A stretch of 64,000 nucleotides of DNA from JAUSNA01 sp964568885 (GTDB lineage Bacteria > Patescibacteriota > Microgenomatia > Levybacterales > GWA1-39-11): positions 1 to 64,000 of the forward strand of contig CAZMSF010000002.1 of the NCBI GenBank assembly GCA_964568885.1. Direction: 5' to 3'. A program made the position numbers and the translations under genes. Each line of letters begins with the position of its first letter. Positions within the stretch are counted from its first letter, which is position 1. Shown here piece by piece: positions 1 to 8,382 of the stretch. The notes beneath the pieces were generated by a model, which saw only the letters and a program-made list of their open reading frames with translations, was not told the origin of the DNA and made no database searches.

Positions 1-49
1 AAAGAATTTTGTGGTATTTCTGCCATCGTTAGATAAATAGTAACACGAA

Positions 50-658
50 TTAGCGCGGGCTCGTTGTTGCCGATGGTGCCAATATGATTTGCAACGGAGT
101 TGTGCTATCCAAGACTGAGAATTTTGTTTGTTGGGTTGTTACTGCGGATTTTGGTAAGAATGTGATTTTTGTTGCCGGAACACCGGAGAATTTGTTGACC
201 GTGAACGAAAGTTGTCCGATGCTTCCTTTCCCTATCTTCTCAGAGTCGTTCAACGATATTGAGATTGCATACGAAATTCTTCCCTGTGTTTTATCAACGG
301 AGTTTATAAGTATGGTAGGATTTGTTCCAAAAAGTTGATTTGCAACAAGGGGGGTAAGAGTAACATTCGAAATGGTGTTGGGGTCATATGTCAGTTCAAC
401 CTGAGCTCCTGCAACGGATTTTCCATTTGTATCCAGTATGATATCAACTTTTTGAGCCGCTGTTCCTCTGGTCACATCGATAAGGGGTGTGGAAAAATAA
501 AGAGAGGCGTACGGTTTTATCACAACCGGCGTGGCAGTTGCCGTATTTATCATCTTTTTCCCAAGCTCCTGCGATTGGTCGCTTCTTACCGCAACAAAAA
601 TTAGAATTCCGGTAATTATCGCGAGGATGATTATAAGAATTGTGGTTTTTTTGGGCAT
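50..658 (-). CDS. membrane-anchored cohesin-like protein
   Basis: 202 residues. An N-terminal signal anchor (residues 6-26, mostly Ile/Leu/Val) is followed by a short Thr/Ala linker and one beta-rich domain from about residue 50 that resembles a cohesin fold. The pattern 'GAQVELTYDPNTISNVTLTP' is the usual cohesin strand where a variable segment is followed by a hydrophobic turn, and 'GQLSFTV' fits the later strand. In cellulosome systems cohesins bind dockerins; here it would be displayed outside the membrane. It is the last of three adjacent minus-strand surface genes, and the next gene upstream carries a dockerin. The C-terminus ends in a Ser/Thr tail without a sorting motif. The cohesin call rests on pattern only. 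Confidence 0.7.
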   Translation of the reverse strand: MPKKTTILIIILAIITGILIFVAVRSDQSQELGKKMINTATATPVVIKPYASLYFSTPLIDVTRGTAAQKVDIILDTNGKSVAGAQVELTYDPNTISNVTLTPLVANQLFGTNPTILINSVDKTQGRISYAISISLNDSEKIGKGSIGQLSFTVNKFSGVPATKITFLPKSAVTTQQTKFSVLDSTTPLQIILAPSATTSPR

Positions 659-705
659 ATGGCAGTTAAATAATTGTAGTCACTAACTTTCAGATTTTCA
701 ATTCA

Positions 706-2163
706 TCAATCTCCTTGTCTATTGATGGTATTGAATTGCATGATATTGATGTCATCGTTGTCACCATTGGTGACTCCGTCATCATCTAAGTCTCCAAGTA
801 CTAGAATGTCTCCTGTGCAGGCGGACAGATGATTGTAGCAAGCCATAACGTTTGTATAGTCTTGCACACCGAGTGCATTATCTTGATCTAAGTCTCCCGT
901 TACAAGTTCTACTGTGGGAGTAGAGTTGTCGGCAGTGCCCTGTGTGACATGAACGGTTCCCGGCAGCCTCTTTTTAAGCGTATTATCCATTCTTACCTTC
1001 ACGATATAATTGCCTGTTGCGATGGTTGTTCCGATACCAACAGACCCTTCGTATTTTGCAGTTGTGGGATTAAAGTCAACAGTGCCTGTTTTTTCCGCAA
1101 CAACCACTGATTCTTGAGAAGTGCTGTCATATACAGTCACTTTTACTATGCGGCGCGTTCTCAGAGGATGATCATTTTCTCCATTCCTCTTGCTGATGCC
1201 GGGAAGCGTAAGTGAGAGTTTGAGTCCGGTTTCGCCGGGAGCAAGGGTAACGGTTGGGATTTGGGTAGGGGTAACCGATGGGCTCGTTGTTGCAGTTGTT
1301 GTGACTGTAGGGGAGGTGCAAACAATCGTTCCGCAAGAGCAAGAGTCACGACCTTCAAAATGACATCCAGTTGGAGGCTCTGATTGGGTACAAAGAACTT
1401 GGGTAGCACACCCCGTAATTGATGGAGATACGGTAATCGTTGGGTTTGCAGCACATATCTTTGCAGGTCTATCTTGATTACTCCCGGTAGTATTGACGAT
1501 GCAGGAACCGCTTGCACAGTCTGCATCAACTGCACATTCACAACTCGCGGGTTTATTTGTTGTAGCATTGCAATTAGTATCAACTGTTGAGTTGGCAATT
1601 GTGTAGCTCCCTATGATATTTGCCGCATTATCTATTGGGACATATGTGTCAAATCCTGTAGCTGTTGCTTTGATAGAATCGATTGTTATTTTTGGATTAC
1701 CGGCTGAAAGAGCTTTGAATCTAAATGTAATTATTTTTACCCCATTACCGGTAACAGGTGTAATATTGGGATTTATCATTGTTATAGAGATGGTGCCGTT
1801 AGTATCTTGTTGCGTTATCGACTGAAGCCCAGTGGGTTGAGAAAGTACGCTTACAAACTGGATGAGATTGGATGGAGAATTGTACTGAACATTAAATTGA
1901 AGACCTCCTATGTCATTCGTTCCTGCATTCATGACAAGGTCTACATCAAGATAATCTCCAATGCCAATCGTTTTGGTTGCCGGAACAAGAGAGAAGGTTA
2001 TTGAGGGTGCAGTATTTGCTCTTTGCCTGATGTCTTGCTGTTTTAAAACCTGGTTGATGACAAAAGGGAGGGAGAGGGCGACAATGGCAACTATGCCAAG
2101 TACAATTTTTGACTTATATTTTGTAAAAAACGCTTTTAAGTTACTCATAGTTAGAGTCCGCAT
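706..2163 (-). CDS. surface protein with cohesin-like domain, Cys-rich module and C-terminal dockerin
   Basis: 485 residues. Signal anchor near residues 18-38, then a cohesin-like domain (about 50-190), a Cys-rich module (about 195-290, pattern C-x-TTNKP-x-x-C-x-C), a Thr/Pro linker, a beta domain (about 310-415), and a dockerin at the end. The dockerin shows two calcium-loop motifs, 'GDLDQDNALGVQDY' and 'GDLDDDGVTNGDND'. Having both partners on one chain would allow head-to-tail assembly. The annotated start overlaps the upstream gene by 13 nt; Met6 (position 2148) gives no overlap and a cleaner signal sequence, so it may be the true start. Neither start has a Shine-Dalgarno sequence. Confidence 0.75.
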   Translation of the reverse strand: MRTLTMSNLKAFFTKYKSKIVLGIVAIVALSLPFVINQVLKQQDIRQRANTAPSITFSLVPATKTIGIGDYLDVDLVMNAGTNDIGGLQFNVQYNSPSNLIQFVSVLSQPTGLQSITQQDTNGTISITMINPNITPVTGNGVKIITFRFKALSAGNPKITIDSIKATATGFDTYVPIDNAANIIGSYTIANSTVDTNCNATTNKPASCECAVDADCASGSCIVNTTGSNQDRPAKICAANPTITVSPSITGCATQVLCTQSEPPTGCHFEGRDSCSCGTIVCTSPTVTTTATTSPSVTPTQIPTVTLAPGETGLKLSLTLPGISKRNGENDHPLRTRRIVKVTVYDSTSQESVVVAEKTGTVDFNPTTAKYEGSVGIGTTIATGNYIVKVRMDNTLKKRLPGTVHVTQGTADNSTPTVELVTGDLDQDNALGVQDYTNVMACYNHLSACTGDILVLGDLDDDGVTNGDNDDINIMQFNTINRQGD

Positions 2164-3011
2164 GCACTAGGAAAATAAGTGCACCAGTTCCAGCCCTGCG
2201 CAGGTGATACGGTTGGAGCCTGTGTTATGGTTGGGTTGAGATTTAATATAGCAACGTTCTTCCAGTGCTGAAATCCTAGAAGGTCGACCTGATTATTGGG
2301 GCTAAGACAAGCGCTTCTCGTAGTATTTACATTGTGAAGATACTCTTGTTTCCAAACATTGAAATCGTCCTGGTCGAGCTGGCCATTCGCAACCGGGTCG
2401 CATGTGAGAGTTCCTCCGGTAATGCCCCCATTTGTACTAGGGTTTGTCTGGCAGGTTCCTGACGACTGGCCATTTGTAATACCACAATATCCACTTGTAC
2501 ATGATGCGGCTTGTGCCGTGGTGCATGAGCAACCATTGGGTTTGTTAGTCGTTGTCGAGCAGGGGTCATTAGCGCCGCCACTTCCATCTGTTCCTCCCGT
2601 TCCCCCATTCGTCGGAGGAACTCCGTGTTGATAATGACCGGTCGCATCTATATAGCAATATTGCTCACTCCCACACGGAGTAGAGTTTTGAGTCCAAGTC
2701 CAGCCATCAGGTAGGTGATCGGTTCCAGGAGAAAAGCCAGCCACATTTGTAGTTTCTCCCGTTCCGGTACTGCCTCCGACAGGTGGTATGTATTGCCATC
2801 CAACACCTGGTGTCCAGACTGCATTGTATCCTGGAGAAATAGCTGGAGGAATATTTCCATTTTGGTCGTACGAATTTGGGTTGATGGTTGGATATGCTTG
2901 TGCCTCCGCGGTACTTGCATTAAAAAATCCATGCTTGGTTGAGGTCGTAAGGGCAAACAGTGAAAATCCAATTACGATGAATAGTAGTGAGTTTAATAAT
3001 ATCTTTCCCAT
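2151..3011 (-). CDS. secreted protein with Cys-rich module and dockerin-like tail
   Basis: 286 residues. Signal peptide at residues 1-37 ending near 'STAEAQA', then a Gly/Thr/Pro-rich region. A Cys module 'CSTTTNKPNGCSC' matches the one in the next gene (706-2163), so the two genes share a domain. The C-terminal part has two helix-like repeats, 'NGQLDQDDFNVWKQEYL' and 'NNQVDLLGFQHWKN', which resemble a degenerate dockerin pair; acidic residues of the second calcium loop are missing. First gene of a three-gene surface unit. A perfect inverted repeat sits directly before its start. Function beyond surface assembly is not recognisable. Confidence 0.65.
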   Translation of the reverse strand: MGKILLNSLLFIVIGFSLFALTTSTKHGFFNASTAEAQAYPTINPNSYDQNGNIPPAISPGYNAVWTPGVGWQYIPPVGGSTGTGETTNVAGFSPGTDHLPDGWTWTQNSTPCGSEQYCYIDATGHYQHGVPPTNGGTGGTDGSGGANDPCSTTTNKPNGCSCTTAQAASCTSGYCGITNGQSSGTCQTNPSTNGGITGGTLTCDPVANGQLDQDDFNVWKQEYLHNVNTTRSACLSPNNQVDLLGFQHWKNVAILNLNPTITQAPTVSPAQGWNWCTYFPSACGL

Positions 3012-3013
3012 AT

Positions 3014-3031
3014 AAAATACAACAGTATTTT
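3014..3031. repeat. inverted repeat before the dockerin gene
   Basis: AAAATAC, loop of 4 nt, GTATTTT: a perfect 7-bp inverted repeat ending 3 nt before the start codon of the minus-strand gene at 3011. It could be an mRNA hairpin hiding the start or an operator. Confidence 0.45.
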
Positions 3032-3074
3032 CATAGTAGTGAACTTGTGAAAAGAAGTCAATAGAGGTAAGAAG

Positions 3075-3674
3075 TTAGTGTTTTGGACGGCGTTTTATAG
3101 CCTCCTCTAACATATCGCTGAGGAATTCATCGGTGATATTTGCTTTTGCATTCTCGAAGAATTCGGAAAGGTCCTTTTTGTGCTCCAGTTCGTAGTCTAG
3201 GGCTTGAATTGCCATGTCCAATTTGTCCAATTGCCAGAATATGTTTGCCTCCAAAGTTTCTCGTTCTATCATTTCGGAGAATAGATTTACCGCCAAATTT
3301 GATTTATCGGTTTCTTTGAAAAGCTTTTGGATGCCTTTTTTTTCCTTTTCTTCCTTATCTCGCCTTTTTTGAAGATCAATTATTGCCCCGCGTGATACCA
3401 CAATATCTCCGGTTTCAATTTCCCCCAAATCATGAAGAATCGCCATTTTAACCAACTTGTTGATGTTGAGCGGATAATTGTGACGGTCAGACAGCATTGG
3501 AGCAAGCTGGAGTGTCAAAAAACTGAGGCTATAGGTGTGCTCGGCAACGCTTTCGGGAGTAGGAATTCCATGCATTCCCCATCCGGTTCTTGGAATTCTT
3601 TTTGACTCGTTGGCACGGAGGAACAAATCGATAAAAGCAGAGTAGTTAGTCGAACTATTTGTTTGCTTTGCCAT
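3075..3674 (-). CDS. HD-domain hydrolase, 5'-deoxynucleotidase-like (YfbR/HDDC2 type)
   Basis: 199 residues. Metal-binding HD motifs are visible: 'SVAEHTY' (residues 43-49), the HD pair in 'ILHDLGEIETGDI' (about 79-91), and a distal Asp in 'QLDKLDMAIQAL'. This order matches the small HD nucleotidases that dephosphorylate deoxynucleoside monophosphates, a role in nucleotide salvage. The length is typical. A charged segment around residues 105-120 (KRRDKEEKEKKG) is an insert with strong helix propensity. Its own promoter lies at 3689-3717, giving a leader of only about 8 nt. Exact substrate is inferred from family resemblance. Confidence 0.75.
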   Translation of the reverse strand: MAKQTNSSTNYSAFIDLFLRANESKRIPRTGWGMHGIPTPESVAEHTYSLSFLTLQLAPMLSDRHNYPLNINKLVKMAILHDLGEIETGDIVVSRGAIIDLQKRRDKEEKEKKGIQKLFKETDKSNLAVNLFSEMIERETLEANIFWQLDKLDMAIQALDYELEHKKDLSEFFENAKANITDEFLSDMLEEAIKRRPKH

Positions 3675-3688
3675 GAAAGTTATTTGCT

Positions 3689-3717
3689 AGTGTACTCTTA
3701 ATCTAGTTTTTTTACAA
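3689..3717 (-). promoter_or_regulatory. promoter of the HD hydrolase
   Basis: On the minus strand: TTGTAA (3717-3712), 17-nt spacer, TACACT (3694-3689). The start codon is at 3674, so the predicted leader is about 8 nt and lacks a Shine-Dalgarno sequence. Confidence 0.6.
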
Positions 3718-3722
3718 GTATT

Positions 3723-5039
3723 TTAGGGGAGAGGGAATTCCCGCATGTATTTCTTGACTTCGTTTGAAATTTGTTTGATTTTCTTGTTATTTGAAGCCAT
3801 TTTTTTGAATTCCTTGAAGAATGGTCCGCGTTGTTCTTTAACGGTTGGAAGGCTATTTCCTTTAATCTCTTCGATAACATCATGCATCCACGTTGCCACC
3901 TGTACCATGTCTTTTTCTTTCATTCCTCGTGTTGTTGCGGCAGGTGTTCCGATGCGGATACCGGACGGGTAAAATGGGGGCATCGTATCGTATGGAATTG
4001 TGTTTTTGTTGGTGACAATTCCCGCCTGCTCTAGAGCATACGCGGCAAGTGCCCCGTTGACACCTTTGCTTCTCAAGTCGACAACAAGAAGATGGTTTTC
4101 AGTATCCCCCGTGGTTATCGAAAAACCGAGATTTTGAAGCTCTTTTGATAGTGCTTTGGCATTTTTTACGATTTGTTTTGCATAGGTCTTAAACTCCGGA
4201 CTTTCCGCTTCATGAAGGGCTACGGCAATTGAAGCGGTTTGGTTGTCGTGCGGTCCGCCTTGGAGTCCCGGAAAAACTGCTTTGTCAATTTTGTCGGGAA
4301 GTTCGGGATCCTTTTGCATTCCTTTTTCGGTCACCATAAGCATTGCCCCCCTCGGTCCTCTTAACGATTTGTGGGTTGTTGTCATTATGATATGAGCGTA
4401 TGGTGCGGGAGATGGATGGGAGCCTCCAACGACAAGTCCTGAAATGTGTGATATATCGGCTAGAAGATACGCGTTTACCTTATCCGCAATTTCCCCAAAA
4501 CGCTGAAAATCGATAATCCGCGGATATGCAGTAAAACCGCACACAATAATTTTTGGCTTTTCCTTTGTGGCAAGCTTTTCAATTTCATCGTAATCAAGCA
4601 ACCCCTCTTTTGTGACAGGAAAGCTGACAGTCTTAAAATATTTCCCCGAAAAACTGACGGGTGAACCATGTGTCAAATGACCGCCGGAAGAAAGAGCAAG
4701 GCCCATTATTTTGTCTTTGAGGGGCTCAAGGAGTGCAAAATACACTGCGGTATTTGCGGGACTCCCGGAATATGGTTGGACGTTGACATGCGCAACTTTA
4801 AACAATTTTTTTGCCCTTTCTATTGCGGTCAATTCCACGTCATCAACATTTGCGTTTCCCTGATAGTATCGTTTCTTTGAATACCCTTCCGAATATTTAT
4901 TAGTGAAAACGGAGGAGAGGGTCGCGCGGACTTCAAGGGATGCATAATTTTCCGAGGGGATAAGTGTTATCGTGTCACGTTGCCTCTTATCTTCTTTCTG
5001 AAGGAGTGAGTAGATATGTGGATCTTTTTGTGACAACAT
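3723..5039 (-). CDS. glyA: serine hydroxymethyltransferase
   Basis: 438 residues from Met at 5039. Converts serine and tetrahydrofolate to glycine and 5,10-methylene-tetrahydrofolate, feeding purine and thymidylate synthesis. Family landmarks: 'TLIPSENYAS' near the N-terminus, 'RYYQGNANVDDVE' (the usual YxEGYPGxRYYGGC region, here with N in place of the common Cys), 'YSGSPAN', 'ADISHISGLVV', and the PLP-lysine motif 'TTTHKSLRGPRG'. The open frame extends 12 codons further upstream, but that stretch is Phe-rich, not conserved in the family, and overlaps the promoter at 5054-5082, so I chose 5039. Fits with the purine genes elsewhere in the window. Confidence 0.95.
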   Translation of the reverse strand: MLSQKDPHIYSLLQKEDKRQRDTITLIPSENYASLEVRATLSSVFTNKYSEGYSKKRYYQGNANVDDVELTAIERAKKLFKVAHVNVQPYSGSPANTAVYFALLEPLKDKIMGLALSSGGHLTHGSPVSFSGKYFKTVSFPVTKEGLLDYDEIEKLATKEKPKIIVCGFTAYPRIIDFQRFGEIADKVNAYLLADISHISGLVVGGSHPSPAPYAHIIMTTTHKSLRGPRGAMLMVTEKGMQKDPELPDKIDKAVFPGLQGGPHDNQTASIAVALHEAESPEFKTYAKQIVKNAKALSKELQNLGFSITTGDTENHLLVVDLRSKGVNGALAAYALEQAGIVTNKNTIPYDTMPPFYPSGIRIGTPAATTRGMKEKDMVQVATWMHDVIEEIKGNSLPTVKEQRGPFFKEFKKMASNNKKIKQISNEVKKYMREFPLP

Positions 5040-5053
5040 CGTAATTACGAAAA

Positions 5054-5082
5054 AGAATATATGAGAATGAGTCAATTGTCAA
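5054..5082 (-). promoter_or_regulatory. promoter of glyA
   Basis: Minus strand: TTGACA (5082-5077), 17 nt, TATTCT (5059-5054). It lies inside the longest open frame of glyA, which supports the shorter start at 5039 with a leader of about 8 nt. Confidence 0.65.
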
Positions 5083-5133
5083 CAATATTGTTATGAGTTG
5101 TTTGTTTGTACTTTCGTTCCGGCGAAAATATGT

Positions 5134-6510
5134 TTATTGAAAACAGCTAAAGGGGTACTTTGTGGATTTTTTGAAAATTCCTCCCCACTCAACCATTGTA
5201 AATCCTTGTCTTGCCGTATTTGTGATTGTGGGAGCCGTAACGCTTATGGGAGCATCAAGCGGTTCGAAATAAAGGGTAACGCGGATTGAAGTTTGTGGTT
5301 TTGGTGTAATTGTTAGGGGCGAGATAGCATCAAGATTTGCAGTAGGAACAACTCCCACAAAATAATACGGTGCATCCGGTAAAACCCCCGTCCAGTATTC
5401 AGCAAATTGGCCCTCTTCTTTGTTGTTCAATCCCAGTTTTGGAAGAATTTTGGAAAGCAACGTTTTAATTTCATCTTTTTTAACCACGAATCCTTTGGTC
5501 GGTTTTTCTATTTTTTCGTCAGGAATTTCTGCCTCGTAGTAGAGATAATCAAAGTTTGTACTCCCTGAAAGTATTGTTCCATCGGGATGGGCAATTACAT
5601 TCCACCCCCCGTTAGGATATGGAGGAATAGTAAGTTTTACCGGGCCGACGGGATTTACTGTTACGTTAACCGGAGTTGTTGTTGTTGGATACAAATAGAT
5701 GGCGGGTTTGCAAAATGGTGAAAGCCAAGGGACGAGGAGATTATCTTGTTGGATTTGAAATGTCTTGAGCTGCAGATTGTCTTTGGCGCCTGCCTGTAAA
5801 GTGGGGGTCACGATATGTTGCTGTCCGCCGGTCGTGCTACCGGTCGGTAGTGCAGAGGTGTCGCAATTTTTTATAAAGTCCGGAACGCCGGGGGAGTTAA
5901 CATCTGAAAGTTTGAAGTATGCATCATACTGAGAGTCTTGGTCTCCGTAGCACGTAACCTCAGGCCCCCACATACCGCTGCACGTTGCCGGATGACAATT
6001 TTTCTTGCAGACATAAATGATTTCGTCATTTGGAATTGAGACGCAGTAAGGAACCGATTGGGGGCTTCCGATTTGGATAGGGGGAGGGGGAACGCTTTTC
6101 AGATATTTGTCTTTAGGCTCCGTTCTGCAATAGGGGGTTGCGTACTGGGCCGGAATGATATGGGTATCTGAAGAATTGAGTACAATTGGCTGGCCGTTGT
6201 ATTGTTGCCCTGAATCTTTTAAGTGCACATTTCCTTCCATGAGAATTGTATTTGTACGAAGGAGCCCGTATTCAGCGCCATTGAAAGTGAGTTTTTGTCC
6301 GTCTCCAGTTTGGGGTTTGCAATCGTTTCCGCTACCAGTATCGCAACATGAAAGAACCGCTCCGTTACCATTGGGTCCCGTAGGGGCGGATTTATTGACC
6401 AGGGTGTTACTGACCAAAAAAATAGCAAGAAAAAGTAGCGCAAGAAGCATGAGAGGAGTAATAATGCCTCCATGAGAATAGCGGATAAAACGTCTTCTTT
6501 TCTTCGCCAT
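5134..6510 (-). CDS. membrane-anchored protein with C-terminal KPxIYLYP module (copy A)
   Basis: 458 residues from Met at 6510 ('MAKKRRRFIRYSHGG'); a longer frame exists but a promoter at 6517-6545 supports this start. A basic N-terminus precedes a transmembrane segment (about residues 19-38). A Cys-containing extracellular part follows, then 'DNLQLKTFQIQQ', then the module that starts at 'CKPAIYLYP' and ends at 'GFTMVEWGG'. Inside it are 'YPNGGWNVIAHPDGTI', 'YLYYEAE', 'LGLNNKEEGQFAEYW' and 'ITPKPQTSIRV'. The same module occurs in the genes at 7309, 8383 and, divergently, 46378. I do not know its function; a secreted beta-rich domain displayed on the surface is the best description. Confidence 0.8.
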   Translation of the reverse strand: MAKKRRRFIRYSHGGIITPLMLLALLFLAIFLVSNTLVNKSAPTGPNGNGAVLSCCDTGSGNDCKPQTGDGQKLTFNGAEYGLLRTNTILMEGNVHLKDSGQQYNGQPIVLNSSDTHIIPAQYATPYCRTEPKDKYLKSVPPPPIQIGSPQSVPYCVSIPNDEIIYVCKKNCHPATCSGMWGPEVTCYGDQDSQYDAYFKLSDVNSPGVPDFIKNCDTSALPTGSTTGGQQHIVTPTLQAGAKDNLQLKTFQIQQDNLLVPWLSPFCKPAIYLYPTTTTPVNVTVNPVGPVKLTIPPYPNGGWNVIAHPDGTILSGSTNFDYLYYEAEIPDEKIEKPTKGFVVKKDEIKTLLSKILPKLGLNNKEEGQFAEYWTGVLPDAPYYFVGVVPTANLDAISPLTITPKPQTSIRVTLYFEPLDAPISVTAPTITNTARQGFTMVEWGGIFKKSTKYPFSCFQ

Positions 6511-6516
6511 ACATTT

Positions 6517-6545
6517 ATTAAAGCACTTCGAAAATTGAAATACAA
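6517..6545 (-). promoter_or_regulatory. promoter of surface gene 5134-6510
   Basis: Minus strand: TTGTAT (6545-6540), 17 nt, TTTAAT (6522-6517), then 6 nt to the ATG at 6510. Predicted leaderless. Back to back with a weaker plus-strand TTGACT (6552-6557) that would serve the gene at 6587. Confidence 0.5.
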
Positions 6546-6586
6546 AATTGGTTGACTTATTTTGCAATTTTTGAAACGATAGAGCC

Positions 6587-7207
6587 ATGGAGGAGATTAT
6601 TGACAGGCTTGGATGGAAAAAAGCTGCGATAATTCTTGTGGGATTATCAATTCTTGGAATTCTCTTTGCGCTCCTCTCCTTTTCAAATTCGGAAAAACAA
6701 ATTCAAGATGTAGGGGTTAAGGCAGGACAAAAGCAGCAAGGTGAATCTAGTACTTCAACAACGAGCAGTAACAATAACCTGCCCAATAGTGGGGGAACGG
6801 CACCTGCGCAGAACCTAAAAACATACACGACCACGTATTTCCAGATTTCATATCCCGAAAAATATAATGGCGTTCCCTATACTGCGTCAAAAGGGGTCCT
6901 TGCAAATCTTAAATTAGAAAATCCCGATTCGACAAAGAAAATCGAAATTGTTGTTTTTGATTCGTCAATGAGTTTTACCAAGCTCTCACAACCATTTGAG
7001 GTATTTAAATATGCAAAAAGTTCTATAGGACTCAACGCACTGACCGGCACAATGTACAAGGGGAGTGTTGCGGGAACAGGAATTCGTGAGGTAGTTGTAT
7101 TGGTTCCCAAAAACAGCACGACAATCCGGATAATGGCAACGTATCAGGGGAAAGAGGACGTGAATTTCGAAAACGAATTTAACAGTATTGTAAACAGCTT
7201 GAATTAA
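6587..7207 (+). CDS. membrane-anchored extracytoplasmic protein, function unknown
   Basis: 206 residues. One transmembrane helix (about residues 13-32), a Ser/Thr/Gly linker (about 45-80), then a globular domain of about 125 residues beginning 'YTTTYFQISYPEKY'. The start of that domain, with an aromatic strand followed by 'YP', and the end 'FNSIVNSLN' recall small PsbP-like or lipoprotein domains that sit behind an N-terminal anchor, but I cannot name a family. It is the only plus-strand gene among the surface genes of this part, transcribed away from the gene at 5134. TTGACT at 6552-6557 is a plausible -35, with a poor -10 at 6575-6580. Confidence 0.7.
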   Translation: MEEIIDRLGWKKAAIILVGLSILGILFALLSFSNSEKQIQDVGVKAGQKQQGESSTSTTSSNNNLPNSGGTAPAQNLKTYTTTYFQISYPEKYNGVPYTASKGVLANLKLENPDSTKKIEIVVFDSSMSFTKLSQPFEVFKYAKSSIGLNALTGTMYKGSVAGTGIREVVVLVPKNSTTIRIMATYQGKEDVNFENEFNSIVNSLN

Positions 7208-7233
7208 ACGACCCCTGAAAAAACCAGCTCTTC

Positions 7234-7260
7234 TTATTTCCCGATGACTCCTCCGCCCCA
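7234..7260 (-). pseudogene. leftover C-terminal tail of a KPxIYLYP-family gene
   Basis: Read on the minus strand, these bases encode W-G-G-G-V-I-G-K-stop, almost the same as the real C-terminus (EWGGVIGR-stop) of the gene ending at 7309, just upstream. An in-frame stop lies shortly before it, so it is not translated as part of a larger protein. It looks like the tail of a lost or recombined tandem copy. The match is short, so chance is not excluded. Confidence 0.4.
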
Positions 7261-7308
7261 AGGGCACTTGCCATATTATGGTGGCGCCCAAAAAGATGAG
7301 GGTCGTCG

Positions 7309-8295
7309 TTATCTTCCGATAACTCCTCCCCATTCGACAGCAGTAAAACCGGTTCTTTTTGGAGCCTCCGGCAAGATAAGCGAAGTCACTGTTTCATTAT
7401 CCGCAAGAGGAGCAAAGTAAGCGATAAATTCAATCATGGTATCGGGCTTTGGCGAAATACTAACTTTATCAACACGCTCCTTTTCATCACGGTCCAATAC
7501 CGAAACAAATATTCTATCGGTTTTTATGCTTTGGAGGCGTGGTATCCACCAATCCAAAAATTCTTGTTGCTCGTCAGTTCTTGTCAGTCCAAGTTTTGCG
7601 ATAAATGCTAAAAGTTCTGTTTTTAGGTTTTGTTTATTCATTGCTATCCCTGCTTTCGGCCGATTCAAAGCTTGAGACTGCGTCTCGTAAAAAAGTTCAC
7701 GGTATTGCTTGTTTTGATATTCCAAAGTGCCATCGGGATTTGCCAAAACATTTTTCCAGCCGCCCGTTGGGTAGAGGGGGTCGCTTATGAAAATATTGCC
7801 GGCGGTTTCAACCGAAACGTTAACACTTGTTGGTTTTTCGGGATACAAATAGATAACAGGCTTGCCAATGCAGTACCATCCATCTCCATCCTGCCCAAAA
7901 ATTTGACACCAATTTGATTGATCAACTTGCGTGCACGACATGCCGGACGGGATGCCGGATTTTGAATAGTCAATATCTTTACAAGAACCGCCCTCGCATT
8001 TGATAAGCCAGGCCACACACTGGCATTTGTCAGGATCCGCTTTTTTTGACATGTCGTGATTGCATGAGTCGGTTGCAGGGGTGGGTTTTGGTTGGAATGA
8101 GACATTCTTCAGTTGAATATTTTGTTTGCCGCCTCCTCCTTCGGTTTGGGCTTGTCCATATTCCTCTTTCGAGTCTGTTGCACTTTTGTTGTAAAGGGTT
8201 CCGCTTGTGAGGAGCACCCCAAAAGCAACGACGATAAAAAGAATTGGAACGATAACATTACCCTTCATGAATTTTGAATTATATTTATGATTCAT
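7309..8295 (-). CDS. membrane-anchored protein with C-terminal KPxIYLYP module (copy B)
   Basis: 328 residues. Transmembrane segment about 11-28, linker, then 'QNIQLKNVSFQPKPTP', a Cys-rich stretch (C-x-C pattern around 'DKCQCVAW'), and the module from 'CIGKPVIYLYPEKP' to 'GFTAVEWGG'. Copies B and C (8383) are nearly superimposable across the module, including 'YPTGGWKNVLA', 'QNKQYRELFYE', 'TDEQQEFLDWW' and 'ISPKPDT', so they are recent duplicates. The start codon overlaps the stop of a tail remnant (ATGA at 8292-8295), suggesting it was once coupled to an upstream paralogue. Met10 (8268) is an alternative start. Function unknown; probably surface exposed. Confidence 0.8.
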   Translation of the reverse strand: MNHKYNSKFMKGNVIVPILFIVVAFGVLLTSGTLYNKSATDSKEEYGQAQTEGGGGKQNIQLKNVSFQPKPTPATDSCNHDMSKKADPDKCQCVAWLIKCEGGSCKDIDYSKSGIPSGMSCTQVDQSNWCQIFGQDGDGWYCIGKPVIYLYPEKPTSVNVSVETAGNIFISDPLYPTGGWKNVLANPDGTLEYQNKQYRELFYETQSQALNRPKAGIAMNKQNLKTELLAFIAKLGLTRTDEQQEFLDWWIPRLQSIKTDRIFVSVLDRDEKERVDKVSISPKPDTMIEFIAYFAPLADNETVTSLILPEAPKRTGFTAVEWGGVIGR

Positions 8296-8312
8296 TTGCC
8301 AATGACGCCTCC
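8292..8312 (-). pseudogene. second leftover C-terminal tail, overlapping the next start codon
   Basis: Minus strand: G-G-V-I-G-K-stop, the family C-terminus, with its TGA overlapping the ATG of the next gene in the ATGA arrangement typical of coupled operon genes. Only about seven codons keep the match; the sequence upstream (EE instead of EW) has diverged and reaches a stop at 8349-8351. Confidence 0.4.
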
Positions 8313-8314
8313 CT

Positions 8315-8356
8315 CCTCCAGAGGACTAGGTATTTCCCTCCGAGAGGATTAGCTAT
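8315..8356. repeat. short tandem imperfect repeat between paralogues
   Basis: Two adjacent units of about 21 nt, 'CCTCCAGAGGACTAGGTATT' at 8315 and 'CCTCCGAGAGGATTAGCTAT' at 8337, lie in the gap between copies B and C. They are consistent with slippage or recombination in this duplicated region. Confidence 0.45.
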
Positions 8357-8382
8357 TTTATAGCGGCACATACCGTCGCATT

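Noticed and set aside
4700..5075. Longer glyA start at 5075
   Set aside because: The extra 12 codons are Phe-rich, not conserved in the family, and contain the promoter elements at 5054-5082.
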